A stretch of DNA of 64,000 nucleotides, taken from NCBI RefSeq assembly GCF_030064125.1, contig NZ_CP125957.1, forward strand, positions 868,001 to 932,000, given 5' to 3'. The stretch is from Pseudomonas sp. G2-4 (GTDB taxonomy: Bacteria; Pseudomonadota; Gammaproteobacteria; Pseudomonadales; Pseudomonadaceae). Shown here in pieces: positions 53,808 to 62,263 of the stretch (the first letter of the stretch is position 1; each line of letters opens with the position of its first letter). The notes under the pieces are model-generated. The model did not search any database. It saw nothing but the letters and a program-made list of their open reading frames with translations, and was not told where the DNA came from. The position numbers were made by a program, and so were the translations under genes.

Positions 53808-54139
53808 AGGCGGACTCCTTTGTCTTTTTTAGTCGGCGCACGCTTTTCCGGGCGGCAAATCATCACGGTTTGCCGGGAAAATGTTCGCGAGAAGCAGCTC
53901 TTTCTAGGCCGGTAAACGGTCTGTCACGGAAGCCATGAGCGCAGCCTCGTCAGGCTAACTTGCTGATTTTTCAGGCCCTGACGAACAGCCGTATCAGGGT
54001 GGTGGACGCCTCCACGCGGCAAAAGGTTCCCATGTAAGGGAAGATCTGGCCACCCTGGATGTGCTCAACGGTTCGGTTCCTGGCACAAGTTGAGCTATAA
54101 TCGCCGCCCTTTTTTGAATCACCTGCCAGGCGATTTCCC
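53808..54139. other. Divergent region between the osmoprotectant operon and prfC (332 bp)
   Basis: No gene. It contains the prfC promoter near 54096-54101. The promoter of the osmoprotectant operon must lie here too but was not identified. Confidence 0.6.
54096..54101 (+). promoter_or_regulatory. Candidate -10 box of the prfC promoter
   Basis: A consensus TATAAT lies 39 bases before the prfC start. The -35 position (around 54073-54078) reads TCGGTT, a weak match. The consensus -10 and its place make a sigma-70 promoter likely. Confidence 0.6.
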
Positions 54140-55723
54140 ATGACCAAACAGGCCGCCGAAGTCGCGAAACGCCGCACTTTCGCCATTATTTCCCACCCCG
54201 ATGCCGGTAAGACCACCATCACCGAAAAGCTCTTGCTGATGGGCAAGGCGATCGCGATTGCCGGCACGGTGAAATCTCGCAAGTCCGACCGCCATGCCAC
54301 CTCCGACTGGATGGAAATGGAAAAACAACGGGGTATCTCCATTACCACGTCGGTCATGCAGTTCCCGTATCGCGATCACATGATCAACCTGCTCGACACC
54401 CCGGGCCACGAAGACTTCTCCGAAGACACCTACCGCACCCTGACGGCGGTGGATTCGGCACTGATGGTTCTCGACGGCGGTAAAGGCGTCGAGCCACGGA
54501 CCATCGCGCTGATGGACGTCTGCCGTCTGCGGGACACGCCGATTGTCAGTTTCATCAACAAACTCGACCGTGACATCCGTGACCCGATCGAACTGCTCGA
54601 CGAGATCGAAGCGGTCCTGAAGATCAAGGCGGCGCCGATCACCTGGCCGATTGGCTGCTACCGCGACTTCAAAGGCGTGTACCACCTGGCCGACGACTAC
54701 ATCATCGTCTACACCGCCGGTCACGGGCATGAGCGTACCGAAGTCAAAATCATCGAGAAGCTCGACTCCGATGAGGCTCGCGCGCACTTGGGCGACGAGT
54801 ACGACCGTTTCGTCGAGCAGCTGGAGCTGGTGCAGGGCGCCTGCCACGAGTTCAACCAGCAGGAGTTCCTCGATGGTCAACTGACCCCGGTGTTCTTCGG
54901 TACCGCGTTGGGCAACTTTGGCGTGGACCACGTGCTCGACGCCGTGGTCAATTGGGCCCCGCGCCCGCTGGCCCGCGTCGCCAACGAGCGCACCGTGGAA
55001 CCGGTCGAAGAGAAATTCGCCGGCTTCGTGTTCAAGATCCAAGCGAACATGGACCCCAAGCACCGCGACCGCATCGCCTTCATGCGCATCTGCTCCGGCA
55101 AATACGAAAAAGGCATGAAGATGCGCCACGTGCGCACCGGCAAGGACGTGCGCATCGGCGACGCCCTGACCTTCTTCTCCTCGGAACGCGAGCAACTGGA
55201 AGAGGCCTTCGCCGGTGACATCATCGGCCTGCACAACCACGGCACGATCCAGATCGGCGACACCTTCACCGAAGGCGAAGCCCTGAGTTTCACCGGCATC
55301 CCGCACTTCGCCCCGGAACTGTTCCGCCGCGTACGCCTGAAGGACCCGCTCAAGTCCAAGCAACTGCGCCAGGGTCTCCAGCAACTGGCCGAAGAAGGCG
55401 CCACCCAGGTGTTCTTCCCCACCCGCAGCAACGACATCATCCTCGGTGCGGTCGGTGTGCTGCAGTTCGACGTCGTCGCCAGCCGCTTGAAAGAGGAATA
55501 CAAGGTCGAGTGCTCCTACGAGCCGATCACCGTGTACTCCGCCCGTTGGGTTGAATGCGGCGACAAGAAGAAACTCGAGGAATTCTCCAACAAGGCCGTG
55601 GAAAACCTCGCCTTGGACGGCGGCGGCCACCTGACTTATCTGGCCCCGACCCGGGTCAACCTGGCGCTGATGGAAGAGCGCTGGCCGGATGTGAAATTCC
55701 GCGCGACGCGTGAGCATCATTAA
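54140..55723 (+). CDS. prfC: Peptide chain release factor RF3
   Basis: A 527-residue GTPase that removes RF1/RF2 from the ribosome after termination. G1 is [13 protein letters not shown] near residues 17-29, G3 [16 protein letters not shown] near 83, and G4 FINKLDRD near 140. Domain II and the C-terminal domain III ([29 protein letters not shown]) follow. It stands alone on the + strand. The ATG matches the family start, [20 protein letters not shown]. An intrinsic terminator follows the stop. Confidence 0.97.
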   Translation: MTKQAAEVAKRRTFAIISHPDAGKTTITEKLLLMGKAIAIAGTVKSRKSDRHATSDWMEMEKQRGISITTSVMQFPYRDHMINLLDTPGHEDFSEDTYRTLTAVDSALMVLDGGKGVEPRTIALMDVCRLRDTPIVSFINKLDRDIRDPIELLDEIEAVLKIKAAPITWPIGCYRDFKGVYHLADDYIIVYTAGHGHERTEVKIIEKLDSDEARAHLGDEYDRFVEQLELVQGACHEFNQQEFLDGQLTPVFFGTALGNFGVDHVLDAVVNWAPRPLARVANERTVEPVEEKFAGFVFKIQANMDPKHRDRIAFMRICSGKYEKGMKMRHVRTGKDVRIGDALTFFSSEREQLEEAFAGDIIGLHNHGTIQIGDTFTEGEALSFTGIPHFAPELFRRVRLKDPLKSKQLRQGLQQLAEEGATQVFFPTRSNDIILGAVGVLQFDVVASRLKEEYKVECSYEPITVYSARWVECGDKKKLEEFSNKAVENLALDGGGHLTYLAPTRVNLALMEERWPDVKFRATREHH

Positions 55724-55743
55724 GCGTTGAGCTTTACACCCAG

Positions 55744-55773
55744 AACCCCGCACCGAAAGCTGCGGGGTTTTTT
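55744..55773 (+). terminator. Intrinsic terminator after prfC
   Basis: AACCCCGCA and TGCGGGGTT pair around CCGAAAGC, followed by TTTTTTA, starting 20 bases after the prfC stop. Confidence 0.85.
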
Positions 55774-55804
55774 ATTTCCACTTAATGACTGGGCACCCCC
55801 CCCT

Positions 55805-57656
55805 GTGGGAGCGAGCCTGCTCGCGAAAGCGGTGGGCCAGCTTGCATTGATGTTGAATGTTCCTCCGCCATCGCGAGCAGGCTCGCTCCCACACTGGATC
55901 TTCAGTGGGCAAAAAACTTGTGTTTGGCCCAGATCCCCTTGTGGGAGTGAGCCTGCTCGCGAAAGCGGTGGGCCAGCTTGCATTGATGTTGAATGTACCT
56001 CCGTCATCGCGAGCAAGCTCGCTCCCACACTGGATCTTCAGTGGGCAAAAAACTGGTGTTTGGCCCAGATCCCCTTGTGGGAGTGAGCCTGCTCGCGAAA
56101 GCGGTGGGTCAGCTTGCATTGATGTTGAATGTACCTCCGTCATCGCGAGCAGGCTCGCTCCCACACTGGATCTTCAGTGGGCAAAAAACTGGTGTTTGGC
56201 CCAGATCCCCTTGTGGGAGTGAGCCTGCTCGCGAAAGCGGTGGGTCAGCTTGCATTGATGTTGAATGTACCTCCGCCATCGCGAGCAGGCTCGCTCCCAC
56301 ACTGGATCTTCAGTGGGCAAAAAACTTGTGTTTGGCCCAGATCCCCTTGTGGGAGCGAGCTTGCTCGCGATAGCGGTGGGCCAGCTTGGATTGATGTTGA
56401 ATGTACCTCCGCCATCGCGAGCAGGCTCGCTCCCACACTGGATCTTCAGTGGGCAAAAAACTTGTGTTTGGCACAGATCCCCTGTGGGAGCGAGCTTGCT
56501 CGCGATAGCGGTGGGCCAGCTTGCATTGATGTTGAATGTACCTCCGCCATCGCGAGCAGGCTCGCTCCCACACTGGATCTTCAGTGGGCAAAAAACTTGT
56601 GTTTGGCCCAGATTCCCTGTGGGAGCGAGCCTGCTCGCGAAAGCGGTGGGTCAGCTTGCATTGATGTTGAATGTACCTCCGTCATCGCGAGCAAGCTCGC
56701 TCCCACACTGGATCTTCAGTGGGCAAAAAGCTTGTGTTTGGCCCAGATCCCCTTGTGGGAGCGAGCTTGCTCGCGATAGCGGTGGGCCAGCTTGCATTGA
56801 TGTTGAATGTACCTCCGCCATCGCGAGCAGGCTCGCTCCCACACTGGATCTTCAGTGGGCAAAAAACTTGTGTTTGGCCCAGATCCCCTTGTGGGAGCGA
56901 GCTTGCTCGCGATAGCGGTGGGCCAGCTTGCATTGATGTTGAATGTACCTCCGCCATCGCGAGCAGGCTCGCTCCCACACTGGATCTTCAGTGGGCAAAA
57001 AACTTGTGTTTGGCACAGATCCCCTGTGGGAGCGAGCTTGCTCGCGATAGCGGTGGGCCAGCTTGCATTGATGTTGAATGTACCTCCGTCATCGCGAGCA
57101 AGCTCGCTCCCACACTGGATCTTCAGTGGGCAAAAAACTGGTGTTTGGCCCAGATCCCCTTGTGGGAGCGAGCCTGCTCGCGAAAGCGGTGGGTCAGCTT
57201 GCATTGATGTTGAATGTACCTCCGCCATCGCGAGCAGGCTCGCTCCCACACTGGATCTTCAGTGGGCAAAAAACTTGTGTTTGGCACAGATCCCCTGTGG
57301 GAGCGAGCTTGCTCGCGATAGCGGTGGGCCAGCTTGCATTGATGTTGAATGTACCTCCGCCATCGCGAGCAGGCTCGCTCCCACACTGGATCTTCAGTGG
57401 GCAAAAAACTGGTGTTTGGCCCAGATTCCCTGTGGGAGCGAGCCTGCTCGCGAAAGCGGTGGGTCAGCTTGCATTGATGTTGAATGTACCTCCGCCATCG
57501 CGAGCAGGCTCGCTCCCACACTGGATCTTCAGTGGGCAAAAAACTGGTGTTTGGCCCAGATTCCCTGTGGGAGCGAGCCTGCTCGCGAAAGCGGTGGGCC
57601 AGCTGCCTGGATGTTGGATGTGTCGGCCTCTTCGCGAGCAAGCCCGCTCCCCCACT
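55805..57656. repeat. Tandem array of 14 REPIN-containing units (period 135-136 bp)
   Basis: Units start with GTGGGAG at 55805, 55941, 56077, 56213, 56349, 56484, 56619, 56755, 56891, 57026, 57162, 57297, 57432 and 57567. Each has a type B REPIN (about 89 bp: GTGGGAGCGAGC...GCGG, a 35-bp centre, then CATCGCGAGC...GCTCCCAC) and a roughly 47-bp linker (ACTGGATCTTCAGTGGGC ... CAGATCCCC). Units differ at only a few positions; the last is diverged and lacks the linker. Units of 135 bp lack one T in the linker. No gene: open frames of up to 283 codons in several frames are products of the regular period. It lies between prfC and a small secreted protein. Confidence 0.93.
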
Positions 57657-57827
57657 GAATGTTGGGTGTTAGTTGGTTTGGAGATAACCCTTATTCGAAA
57701 CCAATCTGTCGCGTTGCGGCATTTCTAGCGGTTATCGAGCGTCCTATCTGGTGAACCGGCCTGTTCAGAACTAGATTTTCTTGAGCGCCGTCAGCCCCTG
57801 CTTTATCCGGAAGAGAAGGAATTGGCT

Positions 57828-58079
57828 ATGAACAAGCTGCTACGCATGATGTTTTTGCTGAAGGTCTTGGTGATGCTCTCCCTCGGCTCCACGGCTGCGT
57901 GGGCCGAATGCGATGAGCACGAGAAGCACGCGTCGAGTGGCTCGGTGGTTCAGGGTGAGTTGATGCTTGCCGCGACCGATGCGGACGCCGGTGATCCGGA
58001 CGATGGTGAGGATGATGATGGTTCGCCGGTCGATCCGCCGGACGGTGATGAAGATGAAGAGGGTGATAGCCAGACGTAA
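57828..58079 (+). CDS. Small secreted acidic protein, function unknown
   Basis: An 83-residue protein with a Sec signal peptide (MNKLLRMMFLLKVLVMLSLG, cleavage after AAWA). The mature part of about 56 residues is highly acidic, with Asp/Glu/Pro/Gly runs (DADAGDPDDGEDDDGSP, PDGDEDEEGDSQ). It has one Cys after the cleavage site but no typical lipobox. Acidity suggests metal or cation binding, which is inference. The ATG at 57828 has AAGGA seven bases upstream; a TTG at 57822 is too close to it. A strong terminator follows. It lies just after the REPIN array. Confidence 0.72.
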   Translation: MNKLLRMMFLLKVLVMLSLGSTAAWAECDEHEKHASSGSVVQGELMLAATDADAGDPDDGEDDDGSPVDPPDGDEDEEGDSQT

Positions 58080-58094
58080 ATTTCTGACTTAAAG

Positions 58095-58145
58095 AAAACC
58101 CCTCCAGCCCCCACTGATACTCAGTCGGGGCTGGAGGGGTTTTTC
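58095..58145 (+). terminator. Long intrinsic terminator after the acidic protein gene
   Basis: AAAACCCCTCCAGCCCC pairs with GGGGCTGGAGGGGTTTT, and the inner ACTGA/TCAGT pair extends the stem to about 21 bp with a TAC loop; TTTTTC follows. The stem starts 16 bases after the stop. Confidence 0.88.
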
Positions 58146-58182
58146 ATGCAGGGTGCATAACCCAAAGCGAAGACTTACCCCT

Positions 58183-58274
58183 GTGGCGAGGGAGCTTGCT
58201 CCCGCTGGACTGCGCAGCAGGCCCAAAAAAGAGGGTCCGCTTCGCGGCCCAGCGGGAGCAAGCTCCCTCGCCAC
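58183..58274. repeat. REPIN, type A
   Basis: GTGGCGAGGGAGC...GCTCCCGC left and GCGGGAGC...CCCTCGCCAC right. It lies between the acidic protein terminator and the end of dppF, where the two units converge. Confidence 0.85.
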
Positions 58275-58297
58275 AAGTGTTCTATCGGCCTTTTGCG

Positions 58298-59278
58298 TTA
58301 CGCCGCGCCGTCGAGGAACCGCTCGGCGTAGTGACACGCCACCTGACGGTTATCCAGCAACCGCAGGGCCGGTTCTTCCGTTGTGCAGCGCTCGGTGGCG
58401 TACGGGCAGCGCTTGTGGAAGGCGCAGCCGGACGGTGGGTTGAGCGGGTTGGGCAGTTCGCCGACGATCTTGATTTTCGGCTTGTTCGGGTCCGGGTGGA
58501 TGGTCGGGGTGGCCGACAGCAGCGCCTGGGTGTACGGGTGCAGCGGGCGGCTGTAGATGTTCTCGTTGGGGCCCATTTCCACCGGGCGACCGAGGTACAT
58601 CACCATCACGTCGTCGGCCACGTGCTGCACCACCGCCAGGTTGTGGGAAATGAACACGTAGGCGGTGTTGAACTCCTGCTGCAAGTCCATGAACAGGTTC
58701 AGCACCTGGGCCTGGATCGACACGTCCAGCGCCGAGGTCGGTTCGTCCGCCACCAGCACTTTGGGTTGCAGCATCATGGCGCGGGCCAGGGCGATGCGCT
58801 GGCGCTGGCCGCCGGAGAACATGTGCGGGTAGCGCTGGTAATGCTCGGGGCGCAAGCCCACTTGCTTCATCATCGCCTGGACTTTTTCCCGCCGCTCGGT
58901 GGCCGACAGGTTGGTATTGATCAACAACGGCTCGGCCAGTTGATCACCGACTTTCTGCCGTGGGTTGAGGGACGCGTACGGGCTCTGGAACACCATCTGC
59001 ACATCTTTGCGCAATTGCTTGCGTTCGGCCTTGTTGGCGCCGGTCACTTCCTGGCCGGCGATTTTCAAGGAGCCGGAGGACGGCTCTTCGATCAGCGTCA
59101 GGGCCCGGGCGAGGGTGGATTTTCCGCAGCCGGATTCACCCACCACGGCCAGGGTCTTGCCGGCTTCCAGTTCGAACGACACGCCATTGAGCGCGCGCAC
59201 GTTCGCATGGCCCTTGAACATGCCACGGGACACTTCGTAGTGACGGGTCAGGTCACGGGCGGTAAGTACGACGGCCAT
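58298..59278 (-). CDS. dppF: Dipeptide ABC transporter, ATP-binding subunit DppF
   Basis: A 326-residue ATPase of the oligopeptide/dipeptide family. Walker A is VGESGCGKSTLARAL near residues 46-60. The signature is FSGGQRQRIALARAM near 152, and Walker B is VLVADEPTSALD. The C-terminal iron-sulfur-like Cys-rich motif (CAFHKRCPYATERC) is seen in the Opp/Dpp family. The ATG at 59278 overlaps the dppD TGA by one base (TGATG) and has GGAGG seven bases upstream; a GTG just before it is possible. It is the last gene of the operon. Confidence 0.95.
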   Translation of the reverse strand: MAVVLTARDLTRHYEVSRGMFKGHANVRALNGVSFELEAGKTLAVVGESGCGKSTLARALTLIEEPSSGSLKIAGQEVTGANKAERKQLRKDVQMVFQSPYASLNPRQKVGDQLAEPLLINTNLSATERREKVQAMMKQVGLRPEHYQRYPHMFSGGQRQRIALARAMMLQPKVLVADEPTSALDVSIQAQVLNLFMDLQQEFNTAYVFISHNLAVVQHVADDVMVMYLGRPVEMGPNENIYSRPLHPYTQALLSATPTIHPDPNKPKIKIVGELPNPLNPPSGCAFHKRCPYATERCTTEEPALRLLDNRQVACHYAERFLDGAA

Positions 59279-60246
59279 CACGCCACCTCCTGGTTCAACG
59301 GGTAGAAGCAGCGGGCGAGGCTGGCGGCTTTCGGGTCAAGGGCGGGGCGTTGCTGGCGGCAGTTATCCTGCACGTACGGGCAGCGCGGCGACAGCAGGCA
59401 GCCCTGCGGACGGTCGTAGCGGCCGGGAACGATGCCCGGCAGCGTCGCCAGGCGCTCGGCGCCCATGCTGTGTTCCGGAATCGCCGCCAGCAGTGCTTCG
59501 CTGTAGGGGTGGGCCGGGATGTCGAACAGCTCAGGCACCTTGCCCACTTCCACCGCTTGGCCGGCGTACATCACGCACACGCGCTGGGCGGTTTCGGCCA
59601 CCACGGCCAGGTCGTGGGTGATCAGCACCAGGCCCATGTTCTGCTCTTTTTGCAGGGCCAGCAGCAGGTCCATGATCTGGGCCTGGATGGTCACGTCCAG
59701 GGCGGTGGTCGGTTCGTCGGCAATCAATAGTTTCGGCTCGCCGGCAATGGCCATGGCAATTGCCACCCGCTGGCTCATACCGCCGGACAGCTGATGAGGG
59801 TAGGCGTCCATGCGGCTGGCGGCGCCGGGGATCTCGACTTTTTCCAGCAGTTCGATGGCGCGCTTGCGGGCTGCCTTGCTGGACATTTTCAGATGCAGGC
59901 GCAGCACTTCTTCGATCTGGAAACCCACGGTGTAGCTGGGGTTGAGTGCGGTCATCGGGTCCTGGAACACCATCGCCAGGTCCTTGCCGACGATCTGCCG
60001 GCGCTGGCGGTTGCTCAGCTTGAGCATGTTCTTGCCGTCGAAGTTCAGCGCGTCGGCGGTGACGATGCCGGGGTGCTCGATCAGACCCATCAGCGCCATC
60101 ATGGTCACGGATTTACCCGAGCCCGATTCGCCAACGATGGCCAGGACTTCGCCTTTGTCCACGGTCAGGTCCAGACCGTCGACCACCGGAACGGCGGTGG
60201 CGTCGCCGAAGCGAACGTTGAGATTCTTGATTTCTAGCAGTGACAT
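59278..60246 (-). CDS. dppD: Dipeptide ABC transporter, ATP-binding subunit DppD
   Basis: A 322-residue ATPase, partner of DppF. Walker A is [17 protein letters not shown] near residues 37-53. The signature is [18 protein letters not shown], and Walker B is [12 protein letters not shown]. It has the Cys-rich C-terminal motif [14 protein letters not shown]. The ATG at 60246 gives [15 protein letters not shown] and has GAGGAG six bases upstream. It overlaps dppF. Confidence 0.95.
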   Translation of the reverse strand: MSLLEIKNLNVRFGDATAVPVVDGLDLTVDKGEVLAIVGESGSGKSVTMMALMGLIEHPGIVTADALNFDGKNMLKLSNRQRRQIVGKDLAMVFQDPMTALNPSYTVGFQIEEVLRLHLKMSSKAARKRAIELLEKVEIPGAASRMDAYPHQLSGGMSQRVAIAMAIAGEPKLLIADEPTTALDVTIQAQIMDLLLALQKEQNMGLVLITHDLAVVAETAQRVCVMYAGQAVEVGKVPELFDIPAHPYSEALLAAIPEHSMGAERLATLPGIVPGRYDRPQGCLLSPRCPYVQDNCRQQRPALDPKAASLARCFYPLNQEVA

Positions 60247-60256
60247 GGGAATCTCC

Positions 60257-61168
60257 TCAGGCGGCGTTCTTGAGTTTCGGGTCCAGCGCATCGCGCAGAC
60301 CGTCGCCCATCAGGTTGATTGCCAGCACGCTGAGCAAAATGGTCAAACCGGGCAGGCTCACCACCCACCAGGCGCGTTCGATGTAGTCGCGGGCCGAGGC
60401 CAGCATGGTGCCCCACTCCGGGGTTGGCGGCTGTACGCCGAGGCCGAGGAAGCCCAGGGCGGCAGCGTCGAGGATCGCCGAGGAAAAGCTCAGGGTGGCC
60501 TGTACGATCAGCGGCGCCATGCAGTTGGGCAGCACGGTGATGAACATCAGGCGCGGCAGGCCGGCACCGGCCAGGCGGGCGGCGGTCACGTAGTCGCGGT
60601 TCAGTTCGCCCATCACGGCGGCGCGGGTCAGGCGCACGTAGGACGGCAGCGAGACGATGGCGATGGCGATCACGGTGTTGATCAGGCCAGGGCCGAGGAT
60701 GGCGACGATCGCCACGGCCAGCAGCAGCGAGGGCAGGGCCAGCATGATGTCCATCAGGCGCATGATGGTCGGCCCGAGGATGCGCGGGAAGAACCCGGCG
60801 AACAGCCCCAGCAGGATGCCCGGGATCAGCGACATCACCACCGACGACAAACCGATCAGCAGCGACAGGCGCGAACCCTGGATCAGGCGCGAGAGCAAAT
60901 CACGACCCAGCTCATCGGTGCCCAGCAGGAACTGGATCTGCCCGCCTTCGAGCCAGGCCGGCGGCGTCAGCAGGAAGTCGCGGTACTGCTCGCTCGGGTC
61001 ATGGGGCGCGACCCAGGGCGCGAAGAGGGCGCAGAACACCACCACAATCATGAACAGCAGCCCGGCCACGGCGCCCTTGTTGCGGGAAAACGCGTGCCAG
61101 AATTCTTTGTACGGGGACGGGTACAGCAGGCTTTGATCGACTGCTACCGCGGTAGTTGGAGTACTCAT
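60257..61168 (-). CDS. dppC: Dipeptide ABC transporter, permease subunit DppC
   Basis: A 303-residue inner-membrane permease with an N-terminal membrane segment ([19 protein letters not shown]) and five more. It carries the family features [20 protein letters not shown] and the coupling motif [29 protein letters not shown]. The ATG at 61168 gives [12 protein letters not shown] and is ten bases before the end of the dppB frame. It pairs with DppB. Confidence 0.95.
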   Translation of the reverse strand: MSTPTTAVAVDQSLLYPSPYKEFWHAFSRNKGAVAGLLFMIVVVFCALFAPWVAPHDPSEQYRDFLLTPPAWLEGGQIQFLLGTDELGRDLLSRLIQGSRLSLLIGLSSVVMSLIPGILLGLFAGFFPRILGPTIMRLMDIMLALPSLLLAVAIVAILGPGLINTVIAIAIVSLPSYVRLTRAAVMGELNRDYVTAARLAGAGLPRLMFITVLPNCMAPLIVQATLSFSSAILDAAALGFLGLGVQPPTPEWGTMLASARDYIERAWWVVSLPGLTILLSVLAINLMGDGLRDALDPKLKNAA

Positions 61169-61178
61169 GGTTTTGATC

Positions 61179-62189
61179 TCAGCGCTGGTGACGGATGCGT
61201 GGGTTGGCAAAGCCGTAGAGCACGTCCACGACGAAGTTGACCAGAATCACCAGGCAGGCGATTAACAGGATGCCGTTCTGCACCACGGGATAGTCCCGGG
61301 CGCCAATGGCTTCGATCAGCCACTTGCCGATGCCCGGCCAGGAGAAGATAGTTTCGGTCAGGACCGCACCGGCCAGCAGGGTGCCGACTTGCAGGCCGAC
61401 CACGGTCAGCACCGGGATCAGCGCGTTGCGCAGGCCATGCACGAACACCACGCGCGACGGCGACAGGCCTTTGGCGCGGGCGGTGCGGATGTAGTCTTCA
61501 CGCAACACTTCCAGCATCGAAGAACGGGTCATGCGGGCGATCACCGCCAGTGGAATGGTGCCCAGCACGATGGCCGGCAGGATCAGGTGGTGCAGGGCAT
61601 CGAGGAAGGCGCCTGGCTCATCGGCCAGCAGGGTGTCGATCAGCATGAAGCCGGTCCGCGGCTCGATGTCGTAGAGCAGGTCGATCCGCCCGGATACCGG
61701 GGTCCAGCCCAGGGACACCGAGAAGAACATGATCAGGATCAGGCCCCACCAGAAGATCGGCATCGAGTAACCCGCCAGGGAGATGCCCATTACCCCATGG
61801 TCGAACAGGGACCCTCGCTTGAGTGCCGCGATCACCCCGGCCAGCAGGCCCAGGATACCGGCGAACAACAGGGCGGCCATGGACAACTCCAGGGTCGCGG
61901 GAAACAGAGAGCTGAACTCGGTCCATACGCTTTCACGGGTGCGCAGCGATTCGCCGAGATCGCCCTGGGCCAGTTTGCCGATGTAGTCCAGGTACTGGGC
62001 ATACAGCGGTTTATTGAGGCCAAGGCGTTCCATTGCCTGAGCATGCATTTCGGGATCGACCCGACGTTCGCCCATCATCACTTCCACGGGGTCGCCGGGG
62101 ATCATGCGAATCAACGCGAAGGTCAGCAAGGTGATGCCGAAGAACGTGGGGATCAATAATCCCAGTCGGCGGGCAATAAAACTAAACAT
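61179..62189 (-). CDS. dppB: Dipeptide ABC transporter, permease subunit DppB
   Basis: A 336-residue permease, beginning MFSFIARRLGLLIPTFFGIT, with six membrane segments. The family motifs are GDPVEVMMGER, YIRTARAKGLSPSRVVFVHGLRNALIPVLT and the C-terminal DVLYGFANPRIR. It is separated from dppA by 74 bases that hold a strong hairpin. Confidence 0.96.
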   Translation of the reverse strand: MFSFIARRLGLLIPTFFGITLLTFALIRMIPGDPVEVMMGERRVDPEMHAQAMERLGLNKPLYAQYLDYIGKLAQGDLGESLRTRESVWTEFSSLFPATLELSMAALLFAGILGLLAGVIAALKRGSLFDHGVMGISLAGYSMPIFWWGLILIMFFSVSLGWTPVSGRIDLLYDIEPRTGFMLIDTLLADEPGAFLDALHHLILPAIVLGTIPLAVIARMTRSSMLEVLREDYIRTARAKGLSPSRVVFVHGLRNALIPVLTVVGLQVGTLLAGAVLTETIFSWPGIGKWLIEAIGARDYPVVQNGILLIACLVILVNFVVDVLYGFANPRIRHQR

Positions 62190-62221
62190 CTTCAGGTGTA
62201 CCTCATCAGCCGGTTAGGCGT

Positions 62222-62253
62222 GCCCGGCAGCCCCTTGGTCAGGGGTGCCGGGC
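62222..62253 (-). promoter_or_regulatory. Intercistronic hairpin between dppA and dppB
   Basis: GCCCGGCA-CCCCT pairs with AGGGG-C-TGCCGGGC to give a 13-bp stem with one bulge and a 5-base loop. On the minus (operon) strand no T-run follows. It is therefore likely a 3'-end stabiliser that raises dppA mRNA over the distal genes, or a partial terminator, as is common after binding-protein genes. Confidence 0.6.
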
Positions 62254-62263
62254 GTTTTCTTAT

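Noticed and set aside
55805..57656. CRISPR array.
   Set aside because: The intervals between palindromes are also repeated and nearly identical, so there are no unique spacers. The period is 135-136 bp, and no cas genes are present.
55727..57728. Many overlapping open frames of 60-283 codons on both strands, with repeating peptides such as REQARSHTG.
   Set aside because: They are translations of the REPIN array. The near-constant 136-bp period and lack of stops in the repeat keep frames open, and there are no ribosome-binding sites or families.
59942..62159. Long + strand frames (432 and 256 codons) opposite the dpp genes.
   Set aside because: They are antisense shadows of dppD, dppC and dppB, with low-complexity His/Gln-rich translations.
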